A DNA stretch of 11,407 nt from Cohaesibacteraceae bacterium (GCA_016764535.1 JAESRR010000015.1:12204-23610), one strand, 5' to 3'; positions 1-7,590 are shown, counted from the stretch's first letter. Numbers and translations are program-made. Notes: a model not told the origin generated them from the letters alone.

Positions 1-755
1 GTCCCTTGTTCAACAATTCGCCCCTGATACATTACAATAACCACATCGGCTATCATGCTAATAACAGCCAGATCATGTGAAATGAAGATAATCGAGGTGT
101 GATCCCGTGCCTGAATGCTTTTCAGCAACTTTAAAATTTGTGCCTGTATGGTTACATCCAGCGCAGTTGTTGGCTCATCGGCAATCAATAACGACGGCTT
201 GCAGATCATGGCCATCGCGATCATAATTCGTTGGCGCATGCCGCCGGAAAGCTGATGCGGATAGTCTTTCATACGGAGCTCCGGTGAGGGAATTCCAACC
301 TGTCTCAGTAATTCCAGCGCCCGCTTGTTAGTTTCTTGTCTGGATGTCTTTTCATGAACAAAAACATGCTCTGTTAACTGATTCCCAATTGTGAACAAGG
401 GATTGAGGGATGTCATTGGCTCCTGAAATATCATGGATATTTCCTTGCCCCGAATAGATTGAAAGCCTTTATTGTTCAGGCCCTTCAGGTCGACGACATC
501 GCCATCGGGTTTTTCAAATTCTATTTTCGAAGCGGTAACGACCGCAGGAGGCGTACGTAACAAGCCCATGACCGCCCGGGTCATGACCGTTTTCCCACAT
601 CCACTTTCGCCGACAACACCAAGTATCTGATTCCGCATTAAATCAAAGCTGACTCCGTCGACAGCCGTTACAGATCCTTTTACTGTCTCAAAACCAACTT
701 TCAAATTGGAGACCGACAATATCGGTTTGTCGAAATTATTCTTATCTGTGTTCAC
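1..755 (-). CDS. Peptide/nickel-type ABC transporter ATP-binding protein (DppD/OppD-like), 3' end beyond window
   Basis: This is the cytoplasmic ATPase that powers import of the substrate delivered by the upstream binding protein. About 251 residues are visible. In order they show Walker A GESGCGKT (49-56), Q-loop Q111 in [11 protein letters not shown], signature LSGGMRQR (169-176), Walker B LLIADEP (189-195) and H-loop ISHD with H227. The family is usually about 320-340 aa, so the C-terminal oligopeptide-transporter segment lies outside the left edge. No ATG is available near the 5' end. I chose the GTG at 755. An in-frame GTG at 764 is also possible, since the AGGAG at 760-756 lies too close to the GTG at 755 to be an ideal ribosome site. 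The gene starts 10 bases after the DppC-like stop, so the genes are surely co-transcribed. A second ATPase (DppF-like) would be expected further left but is not in the window. Confidence 0.95.
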   Translation of the reverse strand, partial: MNTDKNNFDKPILSVSNLKVGFETVKGSVTAVDGVSFDLMRNQILGVVGESGCGKTVMTRAVMGLLRTPPAVVTASKIEFEKPDGDVVDLKGLNNKGFQSIRGKEISMIFQEPMTSLNPLFTIGNQLTEHVFVHEKTSRQETNKRALELLRQVGIPSPELRMKDYPHQLSGGMRQRIMIAMAMICKPSLLIADEPTTALDVTIQAQILKLLKSIQARDHTSIIFISHDLAVISMIADVVIVMYQGRIVEQG

Positions 756-765
756 TCTCCTCACC

Positions 766-1614
766 CTACCGGTTCAATTTTGGATCGGTATAATCGCGGA
801 ATGAGTCTCCCAACAGATTAAACCCAAGGACGGTGATGAAGATCGCAATGCCTGGCACAATAGCCAGCCAGGGAGCAAAAATCAAAGAGCCCAGCCCGTC
901 CCTGATCATCACACCCCAACTTGGTTCTGGTGGCTGCGCACCCAGTCCCAGAAAACTCAATACTGTTTCTGTACGGATCGCGGTTGCTATCCACAGTGAT
1001 GTCATAATGATTGTATCGCTCATAATATTTGGCAATATATGGCGCAGCATAATCTTTATATGGCTTTGTCCGATGACATTCACGGCGTCAATATAGGCGT
1101 GGCTGGTGATCGTCATTGTTGCCGCACGGATGAGCCTGATGTAGCGGGAGATAAACACCACCCCGATCGCGATTACCGCAGATGTGGATGATGCCCCAAG
1201 TCCTATGATTACAATAATCGCCAACACTTCAGTCGGAAATGACATCATTACATCTGTGAACCAGCCCACAATGCTATCGAACCAGCCGCGGAAATATCCC
1301 GCAGCCAAACCAATTGCGGTACCAATGACGCCACCGATAATGACTGAGACAATGCCGACATACAGAGATATTCGCGTTCCATAGACAAGCCTGGACAATA
1401 TATCCCGACCGAACTGGTCCGTTCCAAACCAGTGCTCAGCGCTCGGTGGCTGCATACGAATTATAGTATCATGCAGATATGGATCATAGGGTGCAACAAG
1501 CGGTGCACATATTGCCAACAGAACGATCAGACCCACAATTCCAACACCAATTATGGAACCGGTATCCGAGAAGTTCAGCCTTATTATTGCGAACCAGCTT
1601 TTATGTGTTGTCAT
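766..1614 (-). CDS. Peptide/nickel-type ABC transporter permease (DppC/OppC-like)
   Basis: This is the second inner-membrane permease subunit of the importer, 282 aa from the chosen start. The N-terminal TM segment (about 20-42) is followed by the family motif HWFGTDQFGRDILSRL (61-76). Further TM helices come next, then the EAA coupling loop (about 174-193, starting YIDAVNVIGQ) that contacts the ATPase, then FLGLGAQPPEPSWG (221-234), typical of DppC/OppC. The frame stays open upstream of 1614. However, MTTHKSWFAIIRLNF is the natural family-length start, and the upstream residues are serine-rich and belong to the overlapping permease gene. The start overlaps the end of the DppB-like gene by 14 bases, which suggests translational coupling; no strong Shine-Dalgarno is seen. 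Confidence 0.95.
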   Translation of the reverse strand: MTTHKSWFAIIRLNFSDTGSIIGVGIVGLIVLLAICAPLVAPYDPYLHDTIIRMQPPSAEHWFGTDQFGRDILSRLVYGTRISLYVGIVSVIIGGVIGTAIGLAAGYFRGWFDSIVGWFTDVMMSFPTEVLAIIVIIGLGASSTSAVIAIGVVFISRYIRLIRAATMTITSHAYIDAVNVIGQSHIKIMLRHILPNIMSDTIIMTSLWIATAIRTETVLSFLGLGAQPPEPSWGVMIRDGLGSLIFAPWLAIVPGIAIFITVLGFNLLGDSFRDYTDPKLNR

Positions 1615-2548
1615 AGGAAATTCGCGGATCGATAATTGTGTAGAGGATGTCTGTGACCAAATTGATGACGACGACACCAACCGAGAGAAGAATGAGTCCG
1701 CCCTGTATGACCGCATAGTTTCTTTCGGCTATGGCGTGGACGAGATGGACGCCGATACCAGGACGATTGAACACAATCTCGAGAGCGATTGTACCGCCCA
1801 GAGTGAAAATCATGTAAGCGAAAGTCATTGTGATTACGACCAATAACGCATTTCGCAGCGCGTGTTTCCCAACAACAATGAACTCGCTAAGCCCCTTGCT
1901 CCGTGCTGTAATAATGTAATCTTCTTGCAGGATTGTAAGCATATTGGAGCGGGTTAACCGCATAACAAAAGATGCTTTAATGATCCCGAGAGTCAAAGCT
2001 GGCAGGAACAGGTGATACATTCGATCCCAAAAATCGTTGTAATCACCTCCACCAAGCAATGGAAACCATCGAAGTTTGAATGCAAATACATAGAGGAGGA
2101 CAATGCCTACAAAAAACGTCGGGAAAGAGAAACCGAGCAAGGCTATCAATCGGCTCGATGCGTCAAGGGTATTTCGCCAATTAAGTGCCGAAATAATTCC
2201 CAGTGGAATACCAATAAGTGCGCCTAAAAACGTACCGGCGATTGTCAGCTCAATGGTGTAATAAAATGGTCGGGCAAGTATTTCAATAACGGGTAATTGA
2301 CGGAATACATCTTCGCCCAAATCAAACATCAGTAAATTTCGAATGGTTTCAAAATATTGCACCAATACAGACTCATTTAGTCCAAAATGTTCACGCATTT
2401 TGGCGATCGCTTCGCTGCCAGCGTCTTCACCAAGAAGAGCAACAGCGGGATCGCCTGTAAGAGATCGCACGGAAAAAAATATCACCGTAACTACGAACAA
2501 AATGGTCGGAATTACCTTCAAAAGTCGCCCAAAAATATATCCAGACAT
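1601..2548 (-). CDS. Peptide/nickel-type ABC transporter permease (DppB/OppB-like)
   Basis: This is the first inner-membrane permease subunit, 315 aa, the usual family length. The first TM helix is at about 9-28, followed by the conserved LTGDPA (30-35). A periplasmic segment follows, then several TM helices. The EAA loop, with YIITARSKGLSE (211-222) and KHALRNAL (228-235), precedes the C-terminal motif ALEIVFNRPGIG (255-266), a hallmark of DppB-type permeases. A Shine-Dalgarno GGGAAG lies five bases before the ATG. The gene follows the binding-protein gene after 107 bases that contain hairpins, and its 3' end overlaps the DppC-like gene. The substrate (dipeptide, oligopeptide, opine, nickel-chelate or other) cannot be told from the permeases. 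Confidence 0.96.
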   Translation of the reverse strand: MSGYIFGRLLKVIPTILFVVTVIFFSVRSLTGDPAVALLGEDAGSEAIAKMREHFGLNESVLVQYFETIRNLLMFDLGEDVFRQLPVIEILARPFYYTIELTIAGTFLGALIGIPLGIISALNWRNTLDASSRLIALLGFSFPTFFVGIVLLYVFAFKLRWFPLLGGGDYNDFWDRMYHLFLPALTLGIIKASFVMRLTRSNMLTILQEDYIITARSKGLSEFIVVGKHALRNALLVVITMTFAYMIFTLGGTIALEIVFNRPGIGVHLVHAIAERNYAVIQGGLILLSVGVVVINLVTDILYTIIDPRISYDNT

Positions 2549-2574
2549 ATCGGCTTCCCAAAGTAGAACTTCAG

Positions 2575-2633
2575 TATCAATTTTGTTGGCAGCATTAAAG
2601 AATTGATATAGAGCGGCACAAAATACTGTACCG
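2575..2633 (-). other. Possible hairpins between the binding-protein and permease genes
   Basis: Two inverted repeats lie in the 107-base gap. One is TATCAATT/AATTGATA, a perfect 8-bp pair at 2575-2582 and 2601-2608. The other is a 6-bp stem with one G-U pair in RNA, CGGTAC with GTGCCG, at 2628-2633 and 2614-2619. Neither is followed by a run of T on the transcribed strand, so they do not look like a full terminator. In ABC importer operons such structures often protect the 3' end of the abundant binding-protein mRNA and lower permease expression. That role is an inference here. Confidence 0.3.
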
Positions 2634-2655
2634 TCTCTGTTTTTTCAGCAAATGG

Positions 2656-4377
2656 CTAGTGCGCAAGGATGCGCGCCTTTTCCAATGGATATGTCCAGGA
2701 CATCGTTCCCTTGAAATCGACACCAAGGTCCACCCACTTCTGTCGTCCCAAAACCTTGATCAAAACATGGAGAGGTTTTGCCGCGGCATGTTCAAGAATT
2801 TGCAATTGAGCCTGCCCCCATAACTTCCGGCGGACCGCGGGATCAATTTCCATACGGGCTTTTTCAATGTAGAGATCAACAGAGTCGATTTTGCCATCAC
2901 CATCCGCATCGACATCACCATAGTGAGAGAAGTTTTTTTGACCCGTTTTTTTACCAACGATCGCTGACGAGTGCCAAAACTCCGACAAATATGAATCTGC
3001 AACAGGCGTTCTGTCGGCAGAGTAAACAACAACATCATTCTCATTGGATTTTACTTTGGTGATGTAGGCTGTGTGATCAACCAGAATAATTTCAAATTTC
3101 ACACCAATTTTTCGCCAGGCATCCTGCAAAACAATATAAACATTTTTGTAAGTTGGACGGGGGCTCGAATACGCCTTGATTGTGAAACCATCCGCATAGC
3201 CCGCTTTTTTAAGCAAATCTTTGGCTTTAACCAGATCACACCGATACAAAAGTTTTTCAGGCATCTGATCTTTTTGAAGGGCTCCTTCGTAAGAACCGGG
3301 TACAATCGAAGTTTGCTCAATCCGCACTGATCCAAAAATATTTGCAAATGTTTCACGACATATTGCCAGTGACAAAGCCTTGCGAACCAATAAACTATCG
3401 AGAGGTTTAACCGTCATATTGTAATGCAACACACCGCCGCTGCCCAAAGGAACGGCATCGATTGTCGCTTCATGATGGGCCGCTTTGATGTTCTTTACCC
3501 AAATCGGATCGCGTACTCCATAAATCGTATCAATATCGCCCGCAATGAACGCCAGGGTTCGCGAGTTCAGATCAGGCATGAAACGATATTCAACAGTTTC
3601 CAGAATTGGTGCGCCCTTGAAATAGTCCTCGTTGCGTTTGAGGACAACTTTCTCTTTTGGGACATATTCGTGGAACTGAAAAGGGCCGGTTCCAATTGTA
3701 TACTCAAATCCCCAATTGCCCTTTTTTGCCATTTTTTCGGCCGCGACTTTGGAAATAATCGCACCCGCTTTAAAATCATAGGTCTGAATTTGTCCAAAAA
3801 AGGCGTATGGCGCATTCAAGTTAAATTGAATGGTATATCTGTCGATAATATCCATGCTATCGATAACGTTGTATTCACCGGCATGGGGGGAACCAACTTC
3901 AGGATCTTTCAAACGCTCGAAACTGTATTTCACATCTTCAGACGTAAGTTCCGGAGCTTCACCTTCAGCAAATATTTCATTTCCATCATGGAAATGGACA
4001 CCCTGTTTCAATTTGAAGATCCAGATTCTGCCATCGTCAAGAACTTCCCAGCTATCTGCCAGGTCACCTTCGATGTTTTCAAAATCCATTGTGCCGTATG
4101 GGCTCTGCGTCAGATAACTATAAATGTAGTGATTGATAACGTCATTCATGGTTTCGGTTTGAAACATCGGATCGAGAGTTTTAATGTCTGAACCCACTCC
4201 ACCGATAACGATTTTTTGTTCATCAGCAAGTTTTGCAGAATTGGCAAAGGTATTTCCGACCAACAATGTAAATATGACGAAAAAGGCAATTGAAAAATTT
4301 GACATTAGTTCCACTGCTATAAAAAATATGATTAACAAATAAATAAAAAAAGTATATTTTTTGATGCAATCAGACAT
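2656..4377 (-). CDS. Periplasmic substrate-binding protein of peptide-type ABC importer (SBP_bac_5 family)
   Basis: This protein captures the substrate in the periplasm for the DppBCD-like importer encoded next. It is 573 aa from this start. The N-terminus is hydrophobic, ending in a plausible cleavage region (LLVGNTFANSAK). It is followed by the family hallmarks TLDPMFQTET, LADSWEVLDDGRIWIFKLKQGVHFHDG (the canonical W..F.L..GV.FHDG region), SEDVKYSFER and GTGPFQF. Near the C-terminus a surface segment contains DADGDGKIDSVD (490-501), a perfect EF-hand-type calcium loop just before the conserved helix YIEKARMEIDPAVRRKLW. The ATG at 4377 has AAGG five bases upstream. The ATG at 4305 gives a more ordinary signal peptide but has a weaker ribosome site; a TTG at 4392 is least likely. 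It is the first gene of the operon and is divergent from the MarR gene. The substrate is not predictable from sequence. Confidence 0.95.
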   Translation of the reverse strand: MSDCIKKYTFFIYLLIIFFIAVELMSNFSIAFFVIFTLLVGNTFANSAKLADEQKIVIGGVGSDIKTLDPMFQTETMNDVINHYIYSYLTQSPYGTMDFENIEGDLADSWEVLDDGRIWIFKLKQGVHFHDGNEIFAEGEAPELTSEDVKYSFERLKDPEVGSPHAGEYNVIDSMDIIDRYTIQFNLNAPYAFFGQIQTYDFKAGAIISKVAAEKMAKKGNWGFEYTIGTGPFQFHEYVPKEKVVLKRNEDYFKGAPILETVEYRFMPDLNSRTLAFIAGDIDTIYGVRDPIWVKNIKAAHHEATIDAVPLGSGGVLHYNMTVKPLDSLLVRKALSLAICRETFANIFGSVRIEQTSIVPGSYEGALQKDQMPEKLLYRCDLVKAKDLLKKAGYADGFTIKAYSSPRPTYKNVYIVLQDAWRKIGVKFEIILVDHTAYITKVKSNENDVVVYSADRTPVADSYLSEFWHSSAIVGKKTGQKNFSHYGDVDADGDGKIDSVDLYIEKARMEIDPAVRRKLWGQAQLQILEHAAAKPLHVLIKVLGRQKWVDLGVDFKGTMSWTYPLEKARILAH

Positions 4378-4423
4378 GCCAACCTTTTTCAAGTTAATCT
4401 TTTCGATAAATTCTGGAATGGCG

Positions 4424-4452
4424 TTTCTATTTTGACCAAAATACTATCTCAA
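4424..4452 (-). promoter_or_regulatory. Candidate promoter of the ABC importer operon
   Basis: Reading leftward, TTGAGA (4452-4447, 5/6 to TTGACA) is separated by exactly 17 bases from TAGAAA (4429-4424, 4/6 to TATAAT). Transcription would start near 4417, about 40 bases before the ATG at 4377. The spacer is filled by the palindrome described separately, which is typical of a repressible promoter. Confidence 0.5.
4428..4443. promoter_or_regulatory. 16-bp palindrome, candidate MarR-type operator
   Basis: TATTTTGACCAAAATA has perfect 7-base arms (TATTTTG and CAAAATA) around a 2-base centre. The size and symmetry suit a dimeric winged-helix repressor of the MarR family. It lies between the -35 and -10 of the importer promoter and overlaps the -10 by two bases, so a bound protein would block RNA polymerase. 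The adjacent divergent MarR gene is the obvious candidate ligand. No second copy was found in the spacer. Confidence 0.5.
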
Positions 4453-4489
4453 TTGTTCCAATTTCACCTCATATTAGAAACTCCTTCTC

Positions 4490-4517
4490 TTGAAAGTACC
4501 TCGCGCTTGAATACAAT
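4490..4517 (+). promoter_or_regulatory. Candidate promoter of the MarR-family gene
   Basis: TTGAAA (4490-4495, 5/6) and TACAAT (4512-4517, 5/6) are separated by 16 bases. Transcription would start near 4524, leaving a leader of roughly 118 bases before the ATG at 4642. A short inverted pair CGAT-AG-ATCG (4519-4528) sits at the presumed start point. The palindrome at 4428-4443 lies about 50 bases upstream of this -35, so autoregulation through it would be less direct. Confidence 0.42.
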
Positions 4518-4641
4518 CCGATAGATCGTTGATGCCTCGTTGACTTTATGAGGTCCGCTACGCAAACTGATATTCTCACCGACCAGACAACAGATTCAGG
4601 CTATCTTGTCGTATTCTACATCCTGCAAAAAAGAGGCTCTT

Positions 4642-5121
4642 ATGAGTGATGCCCCCTTCGATGGTAGCTATAAATACCGGGACAACTCACCGCATTACAT
4701 CCAGGCATTGAATGCTCTTTACACGCAAGCTGCGACTGTGGCGTATCGCAGTTCATATAAAATTGGTCGCCCCGAGGGACTAATAATTAACATGATCGGC
4801 AATTATGGTCCTCTGAAAGCAACCGATATCGCGCGGATTGCTTCATTTGACAAAGCTCTGATCACCAGGGCAATCCAGAAACTGGTCTCAAAAGAACACA
4901 TCACATACATCACCGATGAAATTGACAAGAGACAGAAAAATATCACCCTCACCAAAACCGGAATTAGTATATTTGAGCGGAATAGCGCGGCTGGCAAAGA
5001 ACGCTTTTCCAGCTGGATGAAAGACATCAGCATCGAAGACCAAATAGCCCTGAAAAAAATTCTCCAGAAACTGACCGCGAACGCGGAAGAAATGCTGGAA
5101 AGCCAAATTCACAAACCATAA
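4642..5121 (+). CDS. MarR-family winged-helix transcriptional regulator
   Basis: This is a DNA-binding regulator of 159 aa, typical MarR length. An N-terminal dimerisation helix (about 15-40) precedes the winged helix. The segment GPLKATDIARIASFDKALITRAIQKL (56-81) contains the helix-turn-helix with its recognition helix at about 70-81. The wing DEIDKRQKNITLTKTG (92-107) has the family's D.R...(I/V).LT..G pattern. A C-terminal helical pair (about 110-155) completes the dimer interface. The ATG at 4642 is preferred over an upstream in-frame TTG at 4606 because AAGAGG lies five bases before it. It is divergent from the ABC importer operon, so it probably represses that operon in response to the substrate or a related molecule. 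A terminator hairpin follows the stop. Confidence 0.93.
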   Translation: MSDAPFDGSYKYRDNSPHYIQALNALYTQAATVAYRSSYKIGRPEGLIINMIGNYGPLKATDIARIASFDKALITRAIQKLVSKEHITYITDEIDKRQKNITLTKTGISIFERNSAAGKERFSSWMKDISIEDQIALKKILQKLTANAEEMLESQIHKP

Positions 5122-5134
5122 CCGGCACGGGACC

Positions 5135-5155
5135 GCTTGACTCGATCAAGCTTTT
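5135..5155 (+). terminator. Intrinsic terminator after the MarR-family gene
   Basis: A perfect 6-bp stem, GCTTGA and TCAAGC, with loop CTCGA is followed directly by TTTT. It starts 13 bases after the regulator's stop codon. The T-run is short, so termination may be only partial. Confidence 0.6.
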
Positions 5156-5234
5156 GTCACTGAAAGCAACCTGACTTCAATTTCAAGAAATTACATGCCT
5201 CGTATCAATATCAATGGTATCCTGTCGGTTGTGA

Positions 5235-6143
5235 CTAGCCCGATACACCAAATGTGTTGCAATTTGTCATTTTCCCGGTCGTGAAGCCCAGAGCAAACCA
5301 GTGTTTGCGCTGTACTGATGTGCCGTGGTTAAAACTCTCGGGAACGATATAACCCTGTAACCGCTTCTGGATAGCGTCATCTCCGATTTGCGTGGCAGCA
5401 TTCAGCGCTTCTTCAAGGTCACCGGTTTCCAGCCAGCCTTGCTGTTTGGTATGATGTCCCCATATACCAGCAAAACAATCCGCCTGTAATTCCACCTTGA
5501 TTGACATGGCATTCTCTTCCGCTTTGGAAAGCGAGCGGCGTACCCGATTAAATTCCGGTAACACACCAATCAAATTTTGCACATGGTGACCTACTTCATG
5601 CGCCAATACATATGCCTGCGCAAAATCTCCTGGAGCTTCAAATTTCCGTTTCAGCTCGTCAAAAAACGAAAGATCTATATATACCTTGCTATCTCCCGGG
5701 CAATAAAACGGTCCACTGGCAGCACTTGCGAAGCCACAGGCCGAATTTACATTTCCGGAAAACAGCACCAACCTGGGTTCACGATACGTAAAGCCATTTT
5801 CGCTGGATACGCGATGCCAGGTATCTTCTGTATCAGCAAGAACTGTTGCAACAAACTGCTTCATTTTGTCATTGCGAGCGCTTGAGGAATTTGTGGTGTG
5901 TTGGGTACGTGTCATGGATGACCCATCTGTACCCGACCCGAGTAACATTCCAAGAATTTGTGCCGGGTCGCCACCCATAGCCCACAAAACCCCACCAACA
6001 ATAACCAGCATACCGATACTCAATTTACCACCGCGACGTCCTTTACCTCCGGGGAGACGCAGACGTCTACTCCGGCGTGGTGAGGTTCGGTTATTTCTCT
6101 GGTCTTCAACATTCGAACTTTGTCGCCGGCCACGCCATTTCAT
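5235..6143 (-). CDS. ypfJ: YpfJ/KPN_02809-family neutral zinc metallopeptidase
   Basis: This is a predicted zinc-dependent peptidase anchored in the inner membrane (302 aa, family length). The N-terminus MKWRGRRQSSNVEDQR is a family signature. It is followed by a very basic stretch (15 Lys/Arg in the first 40 residues) and one TM helix (about 42-57), which fits an N-in anchor with the catalytic domain outside the cytoplasm. The catalytic motif HEVGHHVQ (182-189) is the HExxH zinc site. E218 in VELQADCFAG is the likely third ligand region. The conserved ACGFASAASGPFYCPGD (136-151) precedes VYIDLSFF. AGGGA lies seven bases before the ATG. It is divergent from the LOG gene across 185 bases. The family's substrate is not established; the gene symbol is by family similarity. 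Confidence 0.93.
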   Translation of the reverse strand: MKWRGRRQSSNVEDQRNNRTSPRRSRRLRLPGGKGRRGGKLSIGMLVIVGGVLWAMGGDPAQILGMLLGSGTDGSSMTRTQHTTNSSSARNDKMKQFVATVLADTEDTWHRVSSENGFTYREPRLVLFSGNVNSACGFASAASGPFYCPGDSKVYIDLSFFDELKRKFEAPGDFAQAYVLAHEVGHHVQNLIGVLPEFNRVRRSLSKAEENAMSIKVELQADCFAGIWGHHTKQQGWLETGDLEEALNAATQIGDDAIQKRLQGYIVPESFNHGTSVQRKHWFALGFTTGKMTNCNTFGVSG

Positions 6144-6328
6144 TTTTTTGTCCCTGTCATTCCAATGAGAAATATCTAGCAGCTCCCAGAAACCCTGTCT
6201 CGCAACATCGCGACAATTATATCAAACTTGCAACTCTTCCGCAGCTCTGTATGCTGGTTTGCTTACCAGGCAACCATCGCAGTCCAGCAGTTTGCTTTCC
6301 AGATAATTTCCAATCCATCCGGTGTCTC

Positions 6329-6910
6329 ATGGTCAAACGAATTTGTGTCTATTGTGGTTCCAATCCTGGCAATCGCCCGGCTTATAAACTTGCAGCTGTC
6401 AGACTTGCCGAGACCATTGTCGAGCGAGGATACGAGCTGGTTTATGGAGGTGCCAATGTTGGAATAATGGGTGTTATAGCCGATGCTGCCCTGGCGAAAG
6501 GCGGCAAGGTCCATGGTGTTATTCCAGGTGCCTTGATCGAAAAAGAAATCGCTCATCAAGGCCTGACCAGGCTTTATTCCGTTGGTTCGATGGCAGAACG
6601 AAAACAAAAAATGGCCGACTTGTCCGACGGCTTTGTATCACTTCCCGGCGGAGCGGGCACCATGGACGAAATGTTCGAAATGTGGGTTTGGGCTCAACTC
6701 GGCTGGAACGATAAACCAAGCGCCCTCATGAATGTCGAGGGGTATTACGATCATCTTTTACGTTTTCTGGATCATCAGGCCAAAGAGGGATACGTAAAAC
6801 AGGCACATCGTGACATGCTGGTTGTATCAGACGATGCTTCAGATATTCTTGATCAGTTTGAAAACTATGTTGCACCGAATATTGGCAAATGGGTTGAGAA
6901 GTCAGACTAG
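6329..6910 (+). CDS. LOG-family cytokinin-riboside-5'-monophosphate phosphoribohydrolase-like protein (TIGR00730)
   Basis: This is a small Rossmann-fold protein of 193 aa, long misannotated as lysine decarboxylase. Family members cleave the N-glycosidic bond of nucleoside 5'-monophosphates such as AMP or cytokinin ribotides, releasing the base and ribose 5-phosphate. It begins ICVYCGSNPG (5-14), then has YGGANVGIMG (39-48) and the two defining active-site elements, MAERK (88-92) and PGGAGTMDE (106-114). The open frame extends upstream, but the ATG at 6329 gives the family length and start; its ribosome site is weak (GGTG). It converges on the dehalogenase gene with only five bases between the stops. 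In bacteria the real substrate is more likely AMP-like nucleotide salvage than hormone synthesis, which is inference. Confidence 0.93.
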   Translation: MVKRICVYCGSNPGNRPAYKLAAVRLAETIVERGYELVYGGANVGIMGVIADAALAKGGKVHGVIPGALIEKEIAHQGLTRLYSVGSMAERKQKMADLSDGFVSLPGGAGTMDEMFEMWVWAQLGWNDKPSALMNVEGYYDHLLRFLDHQAKEGYVKQAHRDMLVVSDDASDILDQFENYVAPNIGKWVEKSD

Positions 6911-6915
6911 TTTGG

Positions 6916-7569
6916 TCACAGTAACCCGTTCAAATCCTGAAGTTGCATGGCAGGTGGATGGTCACTATATTCGTCTGGCTGGCCGGTTCTGTTGATCCAG
7001 ACTGTATGAAAACCGAATTTGCTTGCACCGGCAATATCCCATCTATTGGAAGACTGGAAAGAAACAGCTTCAGGAAACACTCGAAAACGCGTACATACCA
7101 GATCGTAGGTTTCTTCGCGTGTTTTGAAAACCTTCAACTCGTGGACCGATATGAGTTCATCCAACACGTCTTTCAAGCCTGCGGAACCAACTGCTGCATC
7201 CAGCATCTGCGGAGAACCGTTTGACAGGATGCCTGTTCTTGCTCCATTTGCTTTCAGGCATCCGAGAACGTCTCTGACTTCACTGAATGCCTCCAGCTCG
7301 CGATATGATGCAAGAACCTGGTTCCTGGTATCCCGGTTTGCGCCCGGAAGCTTTTCAAATGCATAGTCAAGTGCATCTTCAGTGATTGACCAAAAATCAC
7401 GATAGGATCCCATGAGCGTACGGACCCAGCTATATTCCAGCTGTTTTTGGCGCCAGATTTCTGAAAGCAGTGATGCGTCAGGTCCAATTTCACTTGCATG
7501 TTTACGCACTGCGGCGTGTACATCAAACAAAGTCCCAAAAGCATCAAATACATAAACTGTCTGCGCCAC
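6916..7569 (-). CDS. Haloacid dehalogenase, type II (L-2-haloacid dehalogenase)
   Basis: This HAD-superfamily hydrolase of 217 aa is expected to convert L-2-haloalkanoic acids to D-2-hydroxy acids in the cytoplasm (EC 3.8.1.2). The nucleophile D9 sits in FDAFGTLFD with T13. R40, S116-N117 in ILSNGS, K149, Y155, and S173/N175/D178 in SSNRWD all fall at the positions used by the well-studied Pseudomonas L-DEX enzyme. FGFHTVWINRTG (185-196) is also typical. This full set argues for a true dehalogenase rather than a phosphatase; K149 is followed by T where P is usual. The start is GTG, with AGGGA about eight bases upstream, and matches the family N-terminus. No haloacid transporter or other dehalogenation gene is adjacent, so its natural substrate is uncertain. 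Confidence 0.93.
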   Translation of the reverse strand: MAQTVYVFDAFGTLFDVHAAVRKHASEIGPDASLLSEIWRQKQLEYSWVRTLMGSYRDFWSITEDALDYAFEKLPGANRDTRNQVLASYRELEAFSEVRDVLGCLKANGARTGILSNGSPQMLDAAVGSAGLKDVLDELISVHELKVFKTREETYDLVCTRFRVFPEAVSFQSSNRWDIAGASKFGFHTVWINRTGQPDEYSDHPPAMQLQDLNGLL

Positions 7570-7590
7570 GTGACTGAATCCCTTTCAACA

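Noticed and set aside
3424..4191. 255-codon plus-strand open frame opposite the binding-protein gene
   Set aside because: It is a shadow of the well-supported binding-protein gene on the other strand and its product matches no family pattern.
4532..4555. CCTC...GAGG inverted pair in the leader of the MarR-family gene
   Set aside because: Four-base arms with an 11-base loop are expected by chance and lack supporting context.
5179..5192. Palindrome AATTTCAAGAAATT between the MarR-family and peptidase genes
   Set aside because: It lies at the 3' ends of two convergent genes, is AT-rich and has no T-run after it; not a convincing terminator or operator.
6077..6328. N-terminal extension of the LOG-family reading frame
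   Set aside because: It overlaps the 5' end of the divergent peptidase gene, and the family starts at the ATG at 6329.
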